Shown here: in pieces, positions 43,183 to 52,156 of the stretch | Layout: each line of letters starts with the position of its first letter | Position numbering within the stretch: the first letter of the stretch is position 1 | Assembly: GCF_005049045.1 (NCBI RefSeq) | Contig: NZ_SUPK01000009.1 | Location: 124,001-188,000, forward strand | DNA: 64,000 nucleotides | From: Cohnella pontilimi | Lineage (GTDB): Bacteria > Bacillota > Bacilli > Paenibacillales > Paenibacillaceae | Direction: 5' to 3' | The notes under the pieces: generated by a model | The model's input: the letters and a program-made list of their open reading frames with translations, nothing else | What the model was told of the DNA's origin: nothing | The model's database searches: none | Program-made: the position numbers and the translations under genes

Positions 43183-45252
43183 TTATTGACCTGCCGGCGG
43201 TGCCGGGCTCTCGCCGGGTGCGGCCGACGGCTCTTCGGCAGGCAAAGCCGTTTTGTTCGGCGTGCCGGTGAGACCGATGGCGGCATCGTATGCGTCGAAT
43301 ATTTTGCGTGCGATCGGTGCCGCGGCCCATCCGCCGTATCCGCCTTGCGGCACCACGACAGCCACCGCGAGCGTCGGATTCTCCGCCGGCGCGTAAGCGA
43401 TGAACACCCCGTTCTCAATCCGTTTACCCGCGATGTCCTGCTGGGACGTACCGGTCTTCCGGTAAAAATTGTACGGGAAATTTTCAAAACCTCGCACAGG
43501 TACGAGCTTCATGCCTTTCTCGATCGTGCTCCAGTAAATGTTGGGAAAATCGATCGTGTTCAGTACTTCCGGCTTGTAAGACTGCACCACATTGCCGTTC
43601 GCGTCCTTGATTTGGTCCACGAATTGCGGCTTCATACGCTTGCCGTGGCTCGCGAGAGTCACGGCATATTGGGCAAGCTGTAATGCGGTGTACCGTCCCT
43701 GCTGACCGAAAGAAGCATAAATCAAGGCGGATTGGGGACTCGACTTTTTGGCGTCAATGAGATAGTTTTTCCATCCCTTGGACTCTCCGGGCAGTCCGCT
43801 GCCGGTCAACACGCCGAGACCGAACTGCTCCATATATTTATCCCAAATTTCCACGCCTTTGGCACCGCTTCTCATATACAACGCGTTGCCGACCATCGCG
43901 GACATAAATGCGTTGGAAGATTTGGCAATGGCCATGGTGGGCGTCAGCCAGCCGTTCGCGGCATTGCTCGCATTGCGAACCTTCGTCTCGTGTCCTTTAG
44001 CACCGAAAGGGAAATACCCCGGATCGTTAAAACCGCTGGACGGGGTGATCAATTTCTCGGCCAAACCGACCAAAATGGTAAGCGGCTTCTGCGTAGATCC
44101 CAGGTAGACGAGGGAAGACGGGTGTTTCCGGCGTTCCTTGTCATCCGCGTAAGGCGCTTGCGCTTCCCGAATGGCTCCGTTAAGCGTGAAAAATTTCACG
44201 GCGTTATAATCCTTGGAGCTGATGCCGCCCGCCCACAGATTCGGGTCGTAATCCGGCATGCTCGCCATGGCCACCACTTTGCCGGTTTTGACTTCCATCG
44301 CCACGGCAAAGCCGGTGGTCGCCTGATTCCCCTGCGCTTCCACGCTTCCCGGTGGTGCGTGACGAAGATGATCCAGCTGGTCCATAATGGCTTTTTGAGT
44401 TGCCAACTGGACATCCTTGTTGATCGTGAGATATAAATTATCTCCCTTGACCGGCTTTGTCAGCTGCATGGGGCCGACGATTTGGCTGTCTTTGTTGACG
44501 GGATACGTTTTGAGACCGTTCCGTCCGCGAAGCTGCTCCTGATACATCAGCTCCAGGCCGTCAAAGCCCACTTCTTCGGACTCCAAATATTTAAGGGTCG
44601 GATCCTTGATCTCGCTCAAGTTCGTCGCTTTGTACACGTCGAGCGAGGAGGCGCCTTTAAATTGTTTCATATATCCGACCAATTGCACCGCAACTTTCTC
44701 GGGACTGTATTGACGGATACTTTCCTCGACGACGTCAATGCCTTTGAATTCTTCACGGTGTTCCGCAAAATAGGCGATTTCGGCTTTTGTGAGGCCGGAT
44801 TTGATGCGCCGCGGTTGGAACGCGTAGTGCACCGCGCCTGCGAAGTCCATGTCTCCAAAAACGTCGTCCACGGTCAGCGGCTTTTTCGTCTTCTCTCCGT
44901 ATTTGTCGAACACTTCCACAAGCCGAGCGGCCAGCTCTTTGCCCATCTCTTCTTTCGTTCCGGGCTCCAGCGTGAAATAAAGCGACTGGGTGGACGTCGA
45001 ATAGGCGATCGGCCGCCCTTGCGAGTCATATATATTGCCGCGGATCGGCGGAATCGGCACGTTGCGCGTTCCGAGGTCGTGTTCCTTGGCTTTCAGCGTG
45101 GGACCTTCCACGAATTGAAGAATCGCCAGCCGGACGATGAGCAGCGAGAATACGGCGAACGTGACGAAGAAAAACATGTTGAGACGGAAACTGAAATGCC
45201 GACGGTTGCGCAATTCTCTTTTTTGCGCATCATCGGACGAAGAATTGCTCAC
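43183..45252 (-). CDS. Class B penicillin-binding protein 2 (PbpA/PbpH type)
   Basis: This peptidoglycan D,D-transpeptidase (689 aa) is anchored by one N-terminal helix (MFFFVTFAVFSLLIVRLAIL). A dimerisation domain follows. The transpeptidase domain has the catalytic SxxK as STQK, SxN as SSN (AKSSNAFM) and KTG (YRKTGTSQQ). The class fits elongation-type PBPs. The start is GTG at 45252, 9 nt after AAGGAGG. It lies 21 nt after the transglutaminase gene, so they are likely cotranscribed. The C-terminal tail is rich in Ala and Pro. Confidence 0.93.
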   Translation of the reverse strand: MSNSSSDDAQKRELRNRRHFSFRLNMFFFVTFAVFSLLIVRLAILQFVEGPTLKAKEHDLGTRNVPIPPIRGNIYDSQGRPIAYSTSTQSLYFTLEPGTKEEMGKELAARLVEVFDKYGEKTKKPLTVDDVFGDMDFAGAVHYAFQPRRIKSGLTKAEIAYFAEHREEFKGIDVVEESIRQYSPEKVAVQLVGYMKQFKGASSLDVYKATNLSEIKDPTLKYLESEEVGFDGLELMYQEQLRGRNGLKTYPVNKDSQIVGPMQLTKPVKGDNLYLTINKDVQLATQKAIMDQLDHLRHAPPGSVEAQGNQATTGFAVAMEVKTGKVVAMASMPDYDPNLWAGGISSKDYNAVKFFTLNGAIREAQAPYADDKERRKHPSSLVYLGSTQKPLTILVGLAEKLITPSSGFNDPGYFPFGAKGHETKVRNASNAANGWLTPTMAIAKSSNAFMSAMVGNALYMRSGAKGVEIWDKYMEQFGLGVLTGSGLPGESKGWKNYLIDAKKSSPQSALIYASFGQQGRYTALQLAQYAVTLASHGKRMKPQFVDQIKDANGNVVQSYKPEVLNTIDFPNIYWSTIEKGMKLVPVRGFENFPYNFYRKTGTSQQDIAGKRIENGVFIAYAPAENPTLAVAVVVPQGGYGGWAAAPIARKIFDAYDAAIGLTGTPNKTALPAEEPSAAPGESPAPPAGQ

Positions 45253-45273
45253 CGGTGAACCCTCCTTGCCATT

Positions 45274-46413
45274 TTAAGCCTGCCTTATATGCGTATCGGA
45301 AAAACGCGGCGGGTCAAACCAGTTACCTGTTTGGGCCCAAGTAGGATCGAGCGGTACCCACCCCTGCCGTTCCGGCAAATACACTTCGTTCCATGCGTGT
45401 GCGCCATAGCCTCCGCGACCGTCGTAGCCTTGCCCGGTCACGACCCTGACCTCCAGATCTACTGCTCTGGCCATCGCGGCATACAGCCGGGCGTAATCGA
45501 TGCAAACGCCTTTGCGCGTCGCGAACGTCTGCTCCGGATTTTGCTCGCGCCATTCGCCCTTCGTTTCATAAACGAGAACTTTTTCGTTATCGTAAGTAAT
45601 CCTCGTGCCTACCCAATCGTATAATGCGCGCGCTTTGGCCTCCGGGCTCTCTTTGCCCTCTGTAATGCTCTTCGCGGCCTGAACGATGTCGTCCGGAAGC
45701 TCCGCGTCGATGACGTCGTAGCGCTTCAGCCAAAGTTCGTCCATCTCCTTGGACATTTTCCGGGCGAATACGGGCAGCTGTTGCTCGATCAACGAGCCGG
45801 CGGCCGGCCGGATGACTTGTGCGGCAACCTCCTGATATAACCCGGACTGCTGAATGTAACCGGTCATCGGACCTTGAGGGGAGATCGCGCAATAGCCGAA
45901 CAAAATCGCGGTGAACAGCAGCGCTCGTCCCGCGCCGAGAGCGGTGCCGATCGCACCTCCTGCGGCGCGCCCGACCCAGCCGCCCGAAGGCAAAAGCGCC
46001 AGCGGCAGCGTGCCGGCTTCCGCCGCGAACCGGGCAGCCAATCCGATAAGCAGGCGGATCAGCGAATAGCAGAGCAAAATCAAGACCGCGAACCGAAAGA
46101 GCGGCAAATCACGCAATCCCGATACGATCGTATAACCGAACTGCACGACGACCGAGGCGCTCGGATCGGGACGAGGCATCCCGTGCCCGGTCAGCCACGT
46201 GTACAGTCTGGGAGACAGCGCCGATGCGGCCACTGCGGACAGTACAACCGCCGCTACCGTCACGAGCGAGGAGGCCAAAAAAAAGAAAAGCTGCTTGGCG
46301 GAGCCCGGCGCACCTCTTCGTATGCCTTGCAGCATCGAAACGGCAACGATCGCGAGCAAAGCCGCTGTCACTACATTTGTGTCCTGGATTTGCCAGGCAT
46401 TCCAGCTGGACAT
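45274..46413 (-). CDS. Membrane protein with C-terminal transglutaminase-like domain
   Basis: This 379-aa protein has about five N-terminal membrane helices resembling a CvpA-type region, then a transglutaminase-like domain. The catalytic triad is visible: Cys in TRKGVCIDYARL, His in GAHAWNEVYL and Asp in PLDPTW. The family covers proteases and cross-linkers; the substrate is unknown. It lies 52 nt downstream of a small membrane protein gene and 21 nt upstream of the PBP gene, so a wall or envelope role is plausible. Confidence 0.87.
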   Translation of the reverse strand: MSSWNAWQIQDTNVVTAALLAIVAVSMLQGIRRGAPGSAKQLFFFLASSLVTVAAVVLSAVAASALSPRLYTWLTGHGMPRPDPSASVVVQFGYTIVSGLRDLPLFRFAVLILLCYSLIRLLIGLAARFAAEAGTLPLALLPSGGWVGRAAGGAIGTALGAGRALLFTAILFGYCAISPQGPMTGYIQQSGLYQEVAAQVIRPAAGSLIEQQLPVFARKMSKEMDELWLKRYDVIDAELPDDIVQAAKSITEGKESPEAKARALYDWVGTRITYDNEKVLVYETKGEWREQNPEQTFATRKGVCIDYARLYAAMARAVDLEVRVVTGQGYDGRGGYGAHAWNEVYLPERQGWVPLDPTWAQTGNWFDPPRFSDTHIRQA

Positions 46414-46465
46414 CTTTCACCCTCCCATCCGTAAAATATGACGCGAGGGGTGGCGTATCCTGCGT

Positions 46466-46918
46466 TTATTTCACGGCCGACTCGCGGGCTTTCACGACCA
46501 GATCCCGCACTGCGCCTTCCATATTCCATTTGCCGAGAGAAATGCCGCGGAACTTGACTTCCACTTCACCGGAGTTGGGAACTCCCGACAGCTGAAGGTT
46601 AGGGGTTTCGACCGTATACGTGCCGTCCCCATTGTCCCGGTACCGCGCTTTATCCGCTTCGCCGGCCATCGCTTTGATCGCCTGGTCTTTCAAATCGGAG
46701 GTCACCTTGCTCCCGACCTCTTGCAAATCGTTGATGCTATAACCGCCGTATGCCACAATCCCGACCACGATGGCCGCGATCAAAACCCATTTGACGACCG
46801 TTTTGACCACCTTGGAAACGACAAAAATCGCCAGGACCGCAACGACCGCGACAACCCAGTGATCTTGCAAAAATTGCAGCCAAGCTTCCGGAGTCCATGA
46901 CCCAGGGTTGAAATTCAT
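46466..46918 (-). CDS. Small membrane protein, unknown function (150 aa)
   Basis: Two adjacent hydrophobic segments (VVAVVAVLAIFVVS and VLIAAIVVGIVAYGGYS) are followed by a polar C-terminal part of about 90 aa with GDGTYTVETPNLQLSG, likely a beta-rich domain outside or inside the membrane. ATG at 46918 has GGAGGAG 8 nt upstream. It is first in an operon with the transglutaminase and the PBP. No family recognised. Confidence 0.7.
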   Translation of the reverse strand: MNFNPGSWTPEAWLQFLQDHWVVAVVAVLAIFVVSKVVKTVVKWVLIAAIVVGIVAYGGYSINDLQEVGSKVTSDLKDQAIKAMAGEADKARYRDNGDGTYTVETPNLQLSGVPNSGEVEVKFRGISLGKWNMEGAVRDLVVKARESAVK

Positions 46919-47088
46919 CAACGATTCTCCTCCGACAATGAAATGAACACGGTAAAATCATACCGCCTCCATTATACCTTACCTACTTATACCCCGTAAA
47001 CGACGGTATATCCCGGAGTTGCCGGACGTACAAGTAGGATAGACAGCCGGCTTGGATAAGCCAGGGTTGACGGGGAGGTTTCGTATTC

Positions 47089-48297
47089 GTGAAAACAGCG
47101 GTTTGGCTCTATTTTTTTATTTTCGTCGCGTTTTTTGATTTGCATGCCCAGTATCCGATGCTGACTCCGTTCGCGGTCTCGTTAGGCGCGGCTCCGTCTT
47201 TTATCGGCCTCGTGATGGGCATGTACTCGCTTACGCACCTGCCCGGCAATTTATTGGCCGGTTACGGGGTCGATCGGATCGGCAGCCGGCTGTTCATCGC
47301 GGGGAGCTTGACCGGCGCAGGCGTTTTGCTGCTGTTTCAAGCGCGCGTCACCGATCCTTGGCAGCTGCTGTATATCCGTTCGGCCAGCGGTTTCGTGCTG
47401 GCTTTCTTGTCGCCCGCGTGCATGGCCATGCTGGCCAAAATGGCCCGCGACCATATCCACCAAGGGAAGCTGATGGCCGGTAACGGGCTTGTGCATACGA
47501 TCGCCTCCGTCGTGTCGCCGGCGGTGGGCGCTTGGCTGGCCGCTTCGATCGGATTCAACGCATCTTTCACCGTACTAGGCTGGATTTTGCTCGTTACCGG
47601 CATCACCTCTTTGGCGTTCATAAAAGAACCCGAAAAGGTGCCGATGAGCAGCAACGGACCAACGGATGCGGCAATGCCTAATCCGCATGCCGAACAGCCG
47701 AACTTGCGGCAGCCGGAACTAAGCCAGTCCGACGGCACTGCGTCTTTCCCGTGGATCGTCTTCATTTTGCCGGTGGCTCTGGCCTGCGCGCAGGGCATTT
47801 TGTCGTTCGAGCTTCCGATTCGCGCCAAAACTGCCTCTGATGTCATGAACACCGGCTTGCTGTTCTCGGTGATCAGCTTAGGCTCTCTGTCGACGCTCGC
47901 TCTGCTCTTCCTGAACCGTTACCTGCCGTATGCCCGCACGATCGGAGGTCTTGGCCTTCTGGCCGGTGCGTATTACGCCCTCGCCGCCGGTTGGCCCGTC
48001 CCGATCGCCTTCGTTTTGTTCGCGTTGGGCATGGCCAAAGGGGTCATTTTCCCCGCCATGACCTCCTTTCTGCTGCAACTCAGCGGAGCCGGCCGCTATG
48101 GCAGAACGTTTTCCTTTCTCTCGATCTCTCTTTCCATCGGCTCCTTTCTCGGTCCCGTAGCGGCCGGCATGATCAGGGACCGGTTTTCTCCGTTTTTCCT
48201 GTCATTCCTGGCCATTATGACCGCGATTCTGCTCTTGTACCCTCGTCGTACTTATCATGAAGGCTGGGAAGGAAAGCCGGCCGTACCTCACGCATAA
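47089..48297 (+). CDS. MFS transporter
   Basis: This 402-aa major facilitator has 11-12 predicted helices and a motif A-like loop (GVDRIGSRLFIAG) after helix 2. Helix 1 starts WLYFFIFVAFFDLHAQYPM. A polar central loop near residue 190-220 is rich in Asn, Pro and Gln. GTG at 47089 follows GGGGAGG. A drug or metabolite exporter is likely; the substrate is unknown. It stands alone. Confidence 0.88.
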   Translation: MKTAVWLYFFIFVAFFDLHAQYPMLTPFAVSLGAAPSFIGLVMGMYSLTHLPGNLLAGYGVDRIGSRLFIAGSLTGAGVLLLFQARVTDPWQLLYIRSASGFVLAFLSPACMAMLAKMARDHIHQGKLMAGNGLVHTIASVVSPAVGAWLAASIGFNASFTVLGWILLVTGITSLAFIKEPEKVPMSSNGPTDAAMPNPHAEQPNLRQPELSQSDGTASFPWIVFILPVALACAQGILSFELPIRAKTASDVMNTGLLFSVISLGSLSTLALLFLNRYLPYARTIGGLGLLAGAYYALAAGWPVPIAFVLFALGMAKGVIFPAMTSFLLQLSGAGRYGRTFSFLSISLSIGSFLGPVAAGMIRDRFSPFFLSFLAIMTAILLLYPRRTYHEGWEGKPAVPHA

Positions 48298-48379
48298 AGC
48301 CCGTCCGCGCGGTGTGTGGGTTAGCGCACAGGTCAAAGCCGATTCGGGCGCATATCCTGCTGTGTGGGGGTGACCGCAT

Positions 48380-48475
48380 ATGACCCAATTCGCCGGGCTC
48401 AGCCATTCGCACGTCAGGACCGCCATTCTCGTGCTCGTCCTTTTCGTATTGCTCGTTATGGTACTGTTCGTCTGA
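48380..48475 (+). CDS. 31-aa hydrophobic small protein, possibly YjcZ/SscA-like sporulation peptide
   Basis: The ORF starts with ATG after GGGGGTGA and encodes a short polar head (MTQFAGLSHSHVRTA) and a hydrophobic stretch (ILVLVLFVLLVMVLFV). Size and shape resemble the YjcZ-type peptides of Bacillales spores, but the typical Gly-rich head is missing. The ORF is too short for a firm call, but the RBS is good. Confidence 0.5.
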   Translation: MTQFAGLSHSHVRTAILVLVLFVLLVMVLFV

Positions 48476-48562
48476 CGAAAGGCGAAACCTTACCCGGCTT
48501 TTCGTGGTACAATACAAAAAACATTCTCCTTCCGAGACGCCGCAATATTGGGGGTTATCATC

Positions 48563-48925
48563 ATGGACGATGTCGCGATTATCGTGGAAGGCAAAAACGA
48601 CAAAAGCCGGCTCACCCGCGTGCTGTCGCCCGAAGTGCCCATCCATTGCACTTTCGGTACACTGAATACGCTGAAGATTGAATCGCTTCGCAAAACGATC
48701 GGAGATCGTCATGTGTTCCTGTTCATGGACAACGATTCATCGGGCAAGCGCATCCGGGGTGTGCTGAGGGATGTGTTTCCCGACGCCGAGCACATTTACA
48801 CTCGCCGCGGCTATAAGGGAGTCGAAGGAACGCCGGAGGAATATTTGATTCAACAGCTCGAAAAAGCCGGGTTGGAGGAATATATTGTGTATCCGGCCCC
48901 CGTCTCGGTTTGGCCGAAGGAATAA
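48563..48925 (+). CDS. Toprim domain protein (YusF-like)
   Basis: This 120-aa protein is almost entirely a Toprim domain: the Glu motif in VAIIVEGKNDKSRL and the DxD-type motif in FLFMDNDSSGKRI (residues about 55-65). Toprim domains occur in primases, topoisomerases and RNase M5-type nucleases. The length fits the YusF family, whose function is unknown. ATG at 48563 is 8 nt after GGGGG; the frame opens 15 nt earlier. The terminator after it is shared with sco. Confidence 0.8.
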   Translation: MDDVAIIVEGKNDKSRLTRVLSPEVPIHCTFGTLNTLKIESLRKTIGDRHVFLFMDNDSSGKRIRGVLRDVFPDAEHIYTRRGYKGVEGTPEEYLIQQLEKAGLEEYIVYPAPVSVWPKE

Positions 48926-48931
48926 ATGCGC

Positions 48932-48964
48932 AAAAACCGCCGTCCCGTACCGGGCGGCGGTTTT
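48932..48964. terminator. Bidirectional terminator between the Toprim gene and sco
   Basis: AAAACCGCCG / CGGCGGTTTT with inner CCCG/CGGG is T-rich on both strands (TTTTG and TTTTTG). Confidence 0.85.
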
Positions 48965-48983
48965 GTTTGTTCGTCATTGCATC

Positions 48984-49628
48984 TTACAACAAGCTTTTGA
49001 TTTCCTTCACAAGATCGCTGAGCGGCCGGTTGTCTTTGCCTTTCGCGAAGTAATCGTTGGCGGAAATCCAGTCCCGAATTTGCCCTTTCTTGTCCAGAAG
49101 CACGATCAGGTTCATATGGCCGAAGTTCCCTTTATCATCTTTCGTGACCAAGATCTGATATTTTTTGGCGAGCTCCGCCGTTTGCTTCTCATCGCCCCGC
49201 ATAAATTTCCAGCCGGCGTAATCGACATCGAATTGATCGGCGAACTGCTTGAGACGCTCCGGCGTATCCCGCGTCGGATCAATCGTCACCGATAAAAATT
49301 GCACCTTGTCTCCGAAGAGACCGTCTTTTTTCAATTTTTCCTGCGCCTGCGACATCAGGAACGTGGTCGGCGGACATACGTCCGGGCAATAAGAAAAGAA
49401 GAAATACAGTAAGCGCACTTTGCCGTTCGTGTTTTCGAGGGAAACGATCTTTCCTTCCGTGTCGGTATATGCGAAAGGTTCTCCCTGCCCCTGTACGGGC
49501 AGGCTGGAGCCTTTGTTCTGACTCCACAGAACGTACCCGCCGAGCGCCAGACACAGTGCCAGTACAATCAGCGGAAATCCGTATCTTTTCAAAAAAGGAC
49601 GCTGCACTTTATCTTGAGCTTCCAACAC
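48984..49628 (-). CDS. SCO family copper chaperone for cytochrome c oxidase
   Basis: This 214-aa membrane-anchored thioredoxin-fold protein helps load the CuA site of cytochrome oxidase. The N-terminal anchor is LIVLALCLALGGYVLW. The copper ligands are the Cys pair in YCPDVCPPTTF and the His in NFGHMNLIVLL. It starts immediately after the ctaB stop codon, giving a ctaB-sco pair that fits oxidase assembly. The corresponding structural oxidase genes lie outside the window. Confidence 0.93.
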   Translation of the reverse strand: MLEAQDKVQRPFLKRYGFPLIVLALCLALGGYVLWSQNKGSSLPVQGQGEPFAYTDTEGKIVSLENTNGKVRLLYFFFSYCPDVCPPTTFLMSQAQEKLKKDGLFGDKVQFLSVTIDPTRDTPERLKQFADQFDVDYAGWKFMRGDEKQTAELAKKYQILVTKDDKGNFGHMNLIVLLDKKGQIRDWISANDYFAKGKDNRPLSDLVKEIKSLL

Positions 49629-50486
49629 CTACACCCCGTTCGTATCCAAAATCATCACCAGAAACACGACCATCAAATAATTGATGGAGAGGAAGAAATC
49701 GGTTTTCGCCCATTTCTCGTCGAATTTCGCCCGCAGCCCGACGGCCGCATGGATGAGCCAGGCTCCGCCGATTACAAGCGAGAAGACTAGAAAATAGATG
49801 CCGACGTAGCCGTATTGATAAAACAAGATAGAGGCCGGCAGCAAAAGTGCGATATAAGGCAGCATCTGCCACTTCGTCCGGGTGACGCCTTTCACGACCG
49901 GCAGAAGCGGAAAACCCGCGGCGCGGTATTCTTCCCTTCTTCGGATCGCCAGCGACCAAAAATGCGGCGGCTGCCACAGAAACAGCAGAGCAAACAAGAG
50001 CCACGCGCCTTCATCCACAGCGGCCGTCACGGCGGTATAGCCGATCACCGGCGGCATGGCGCCCGAAATGCCGCCTACGGACGTGCTCCACGTGGAGTTG
50101 CGCTTCAGCCACATCGTATACACCACGACATATGCGAACATGCCGAGCAGTCCCAGCCATCCGGTCAGCGGATTGACCAGCAGGAACAGGACCGCGAGCC
50201 CGGCGATTCCCAGCAAAATAGCATAAGTCAGCACGAAACGCGGGCTCAGACGTCCCTGCGGAAGCGCCCGGTCCTGCGTGCGGGCCATTTTGGTGTCGAA
50301 ATCGCGGTCGAGATAATTATTGAATACACAGGCCGAAGCCATAGTAAGAGCGGAGCCGAGAAGCATCCACACAAGAATACGGTAGTCGATATGCCATCGG
50401 GATGCGACCCAGAAACCGCCGAAAGCCGCGAACAGATTCAGGCGGATAATGCGCGGCTTGGTCAGGGCTACTAGATCTTTGAACAA
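49629..50486 (-). CDS. ctaB: Protoheme IX farnesyltransferase (heme O synthase)
   Basis: CtaB attaches a farnesyl group to protoheme to make heme O, the substrate of CtaA. The 285-aa membrane protein has the UbiA-type Asp motifs NNYLDRDFDTKMARTQDRALP and the conserved STSVGGISGAMPPVIGY. The open frame extends 240 codons further, but TTG at 50486 has AAGGAGG 7 nt upstream and starts MFKDLVALTKPRI as in the family. The interval 50487-50717 holds no gene; it contains the cwlJ promoter region. Confidence 0.95.
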   Translation of the reverse strand: MFKDLVALTKPRIIRLNLFAAFGGFWVASRWHIDYRILVWMLLGSALTMASACVFNNYLDRDFDTKMARTQDRALPQGRLSPRFVLTYAILLGIAGLAVLFLLVNPLTGWLGLLGMFAYVVVYTMWLKRNSTWSTSVGGISGAMPPVIGYTAVTAAVDEGAWLLFALLFLWQPPHFWSLAIRRREEYRAAGFPLLPVVKGVTRTKWQMLPYIALLLPASILFYQYGYVGIYFLVFSLVIGGAWLIHAAVGLRAKFDEKWAKTDFFLSINYLMVVFLVMILDTNGV

Positions 50487-50717
50487 CGAGGTTCCTCCTT
50501 GATGTCGAATTGCGGCATCGGCGAACTTAATCAACTCATGATACCGCAATGGAAAGGGCTTGACAACGTAACCCGCGCGGTGTTCATCAAATCGCCACCG
50601 CATGTGAACAACGTGAGAACGTCGGCCTCGCGAACCTGCTAGTAACAAATTGCGGGCGTGAGAAATACACTGTATTGCGACAATCGCCCAGTGCGAAAAG
50701 GAAGGACTGACGATCGT

Positions 50718-51140
50718 ATGGCGGTAGTCAAGGCACCCAGCAAGCATTTGAAATTGTTGGGCCGTTTGATGCGGGCGGAAGCTGAGGGTGAAGGAGAATT
50801 GGGGATGTTGATGGTCGGAAACGTGGGGGTGAACCGCGTTATCTCCAACTGTCTGGACTTTAAAAACATCCGCACCATTCAACAGATGATCTACCAATCG
50901 CCCGGAGGATTCGAGGCGGTGCGAAAGCCGTATTTCTACCAAAAAGCGAGGACAAGAGATGTCCGTCTGGCGAGACGAAACGTGAACGGCGAGCGCCAAA
51001 ATCCGGCGACCAACGCGCTTTGGTATTTCCGTCCAACCGGCGCATGCCCGTCCACATGGTGGAACCAGCGTCATACGGGCAAGTACAAGAAGCACTGCTT
51101 TTATGCTCCTCAACCGAGTGATTGCCCGGCCGTCTTTTAA
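50718..51140 (+). CDS. cwlJ: Spore cortex-lytic enzyme CwlJ
   Basis: CwlJ is a cell wall hydrolase (SleB/hydrolase_2 domain) located in the spore coat that degrades cortex during germination, especially with Ca-dipicolinate. The 140-aa protein is very close to the family: LMRAEAEGEGELGMLMVGNVGVNRV holds the catalytic Glu, and GERQNPATNALWYFRP and the ending QPSDCPAVF are diagnostic. ATG at 50718 has AAAAGGAAGG 12 nt upstream, slightly distant. It is followed 24 nt later by gerQ, the standard pairing. Confidence 0.96.
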   Translation: MAVVKAPSKHLKLLGRLMRAEAEGEGELGMLMVGNVGVNRVISNCLDFKNIRTIQQMIYQSPGGFEAVRKPYFYQKARTRDVRLARRNVNGERQNPATNALWYFRPTGACPSTWWNQRHTGKYKKHCFYAPQPSDCPAVF

Positions 51141-51164
51141 TAACCGACAAAAGGAGGAAACGAC

Positions 51165-51710
51165 ATGTACAGCAGCAAAATGTGGCCCCCTGCTTCTCCG
51201 ACGATGGTATCCCCAGCGGCGCAAGCGCCGGGATTGGGCGCTGCCTTGCCGAATGCAGGCTATCCCGCAAGTATGCCTGGAGGCTTTCCGGGTGTGGGAG
51301 GATATCCGACGGGCGTAGCCGGCGCATCCGCCATGATGCCCGGGATGCTAGCCCCGCCGCCGATACCGAGCGGTGCCGGCTTGACGCCGGACGGAATGGC
51401 CTTTCCGACTGCTCCGCCGGCCGCTGAGGAGTCGTATATCGAAAATATTTTGCGGATGAATCTCGGCAAAGTGGCGACCATCTTCATGACGTTCGAAAGT
51501 AACCGCGAATGGAACGCGAAAGTTTTCCGGGGTGAGCTTGAAGCTGCCGGCCGGGATCATATCATTATCAGCGACCCGACGACGGGTCGGCGCTATGTGC
51601 TGCTGATGGTAAATCTCGACTATATCGTCTTCGACCAGCCGCTTGTTTATTCGCTTCCTTTCGGTACCGGCCCCGGTCCCGGGACCACCGGACTTACCCG
51701 TTCGGAATAA
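51165..51710 (+). CDS. gerQ: Spore coat protein GerQ
   Basis: GerQ is an inner coat protein needed for CwlJ localisation and germination by Ca-dipicolinate. The 181-aa protein has a low-complexity N-terminal half rich in Pro, Gly, Met and Ala, then the conserved part EESYIENILRMNLGKVATIFMTFESNREWNAKVF and GRDHIIISDPTTGRRYVLLMVNLDYI. In Bacillus, lysines near the N-terminus are cross-linked by Tgl; here only one Lys (residue 5) is near the start. ATG follows AAAGGAGG. Its 3' end overlaps the convergent 95-aa gene by 17 nt. Confidence 0.95.
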   Translation: MYSSKMWPPASPTMVSPAAQAPGLGAALPNAGYPASMPGGFPGVGGYPTGVAGASAMMPGMLAPPPIPSGAGLTPDGMAFPTAPPAAEESYIENILRMNLGKVATIFMTFESNREWNAKVFRGELEAAGRDHIIISDPTTGRRYVLLMVNLDYIVFDQPLVYSLPFGTGPGPGTTGLTRSE

Positions 51711-51981
51711 GCGGTCGAAACGTCCATACGCGTAACCCTTCACGGCCGCCTTTTACCCAACATTCCATATTCCGCCACTCGGAACGCCCCTCCAGGCGTT
51801 CCTTTTGCTTTTGAGCTGCTTCGTCTTCTCCGGTTGTCCGCCATAATTCCACAAAAACGCCGGGTTGTGCGGTATTTTCCAGCAGCTCGCCAGTCCGCCA
51901 CAACTCCTTGTGTTCGGACGCCCAGCGGCGAAAGGCTTCCCGGTGAAGTTCCGGGATTACATATTCACAAAAAAGGATCAT
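51694..51981 (-). CDS. Conserved hypothetical protein (95 aa), NIPSNAP/ABM-like size
   Basis: I do not recognise this protein with confidence. It starts MILFCEYVIPELHREAF and has alternating strands and helices, which could be an alpha/beta ferredoxin-like (dimeric barrel) fold. ATG at 51981 has AAAAGGAGG 7 nt upstream; the open frame beyond to 52101 lacks a site. It overlaps gerQ by 17 nt tail to tail. Confidence 0.65.
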   Translation of the reverse strand: MILFCEYVIPELHREAFRRWASEHKELWRTGELLENTAQPGVFVELWRTTGEDEAAQKQKERLEGRSEWRNMECWVKGGREGLRVWTFRPLIPNG

Positions 51982-52107
51982 GCCGCGCCTCCTTTTAAAG
52001 ATGAGTACTGAAAACATGCAGATTATACCAGACTGAATGCGTGCTGTCCCGGAGCGCACTTGACGTCTGTTGCCTGTAAGCCGCACAATAACAGAATGCA
52101 ACTTTAA

Positions 52108-52134
52108 AAGCCCGAGGATTAACCCTCGGGCTTT
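52108..52134 (-). terminator. Terminator of the SASP gene
   Basis: AAGCCCGAGG / CCTCGGGCTT with a TTAAT loop and TTTAAAG after it on the minus strand. Confidence 0.85.
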
Positions 52135-52156
52135 CGGTACCGGACGCGGCTGCGTC

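Noticed and set aside
43062..43487. 142-codon N-terminal extension of the HAD phosphatase
   Set aside because: It overlaps the PBP gene in another frame and is Arg/Ser-rich nonsense; the family starts at the residue just before LLALDLDGT.
50487..51224. N-terminal extension of ctaB as one 531-codon protein
   Set aside because: The extension runs antisense through cwlJ and gerQ; a TTG with AAGGAGG at 50486 gives the normal CtaB N-terminus.
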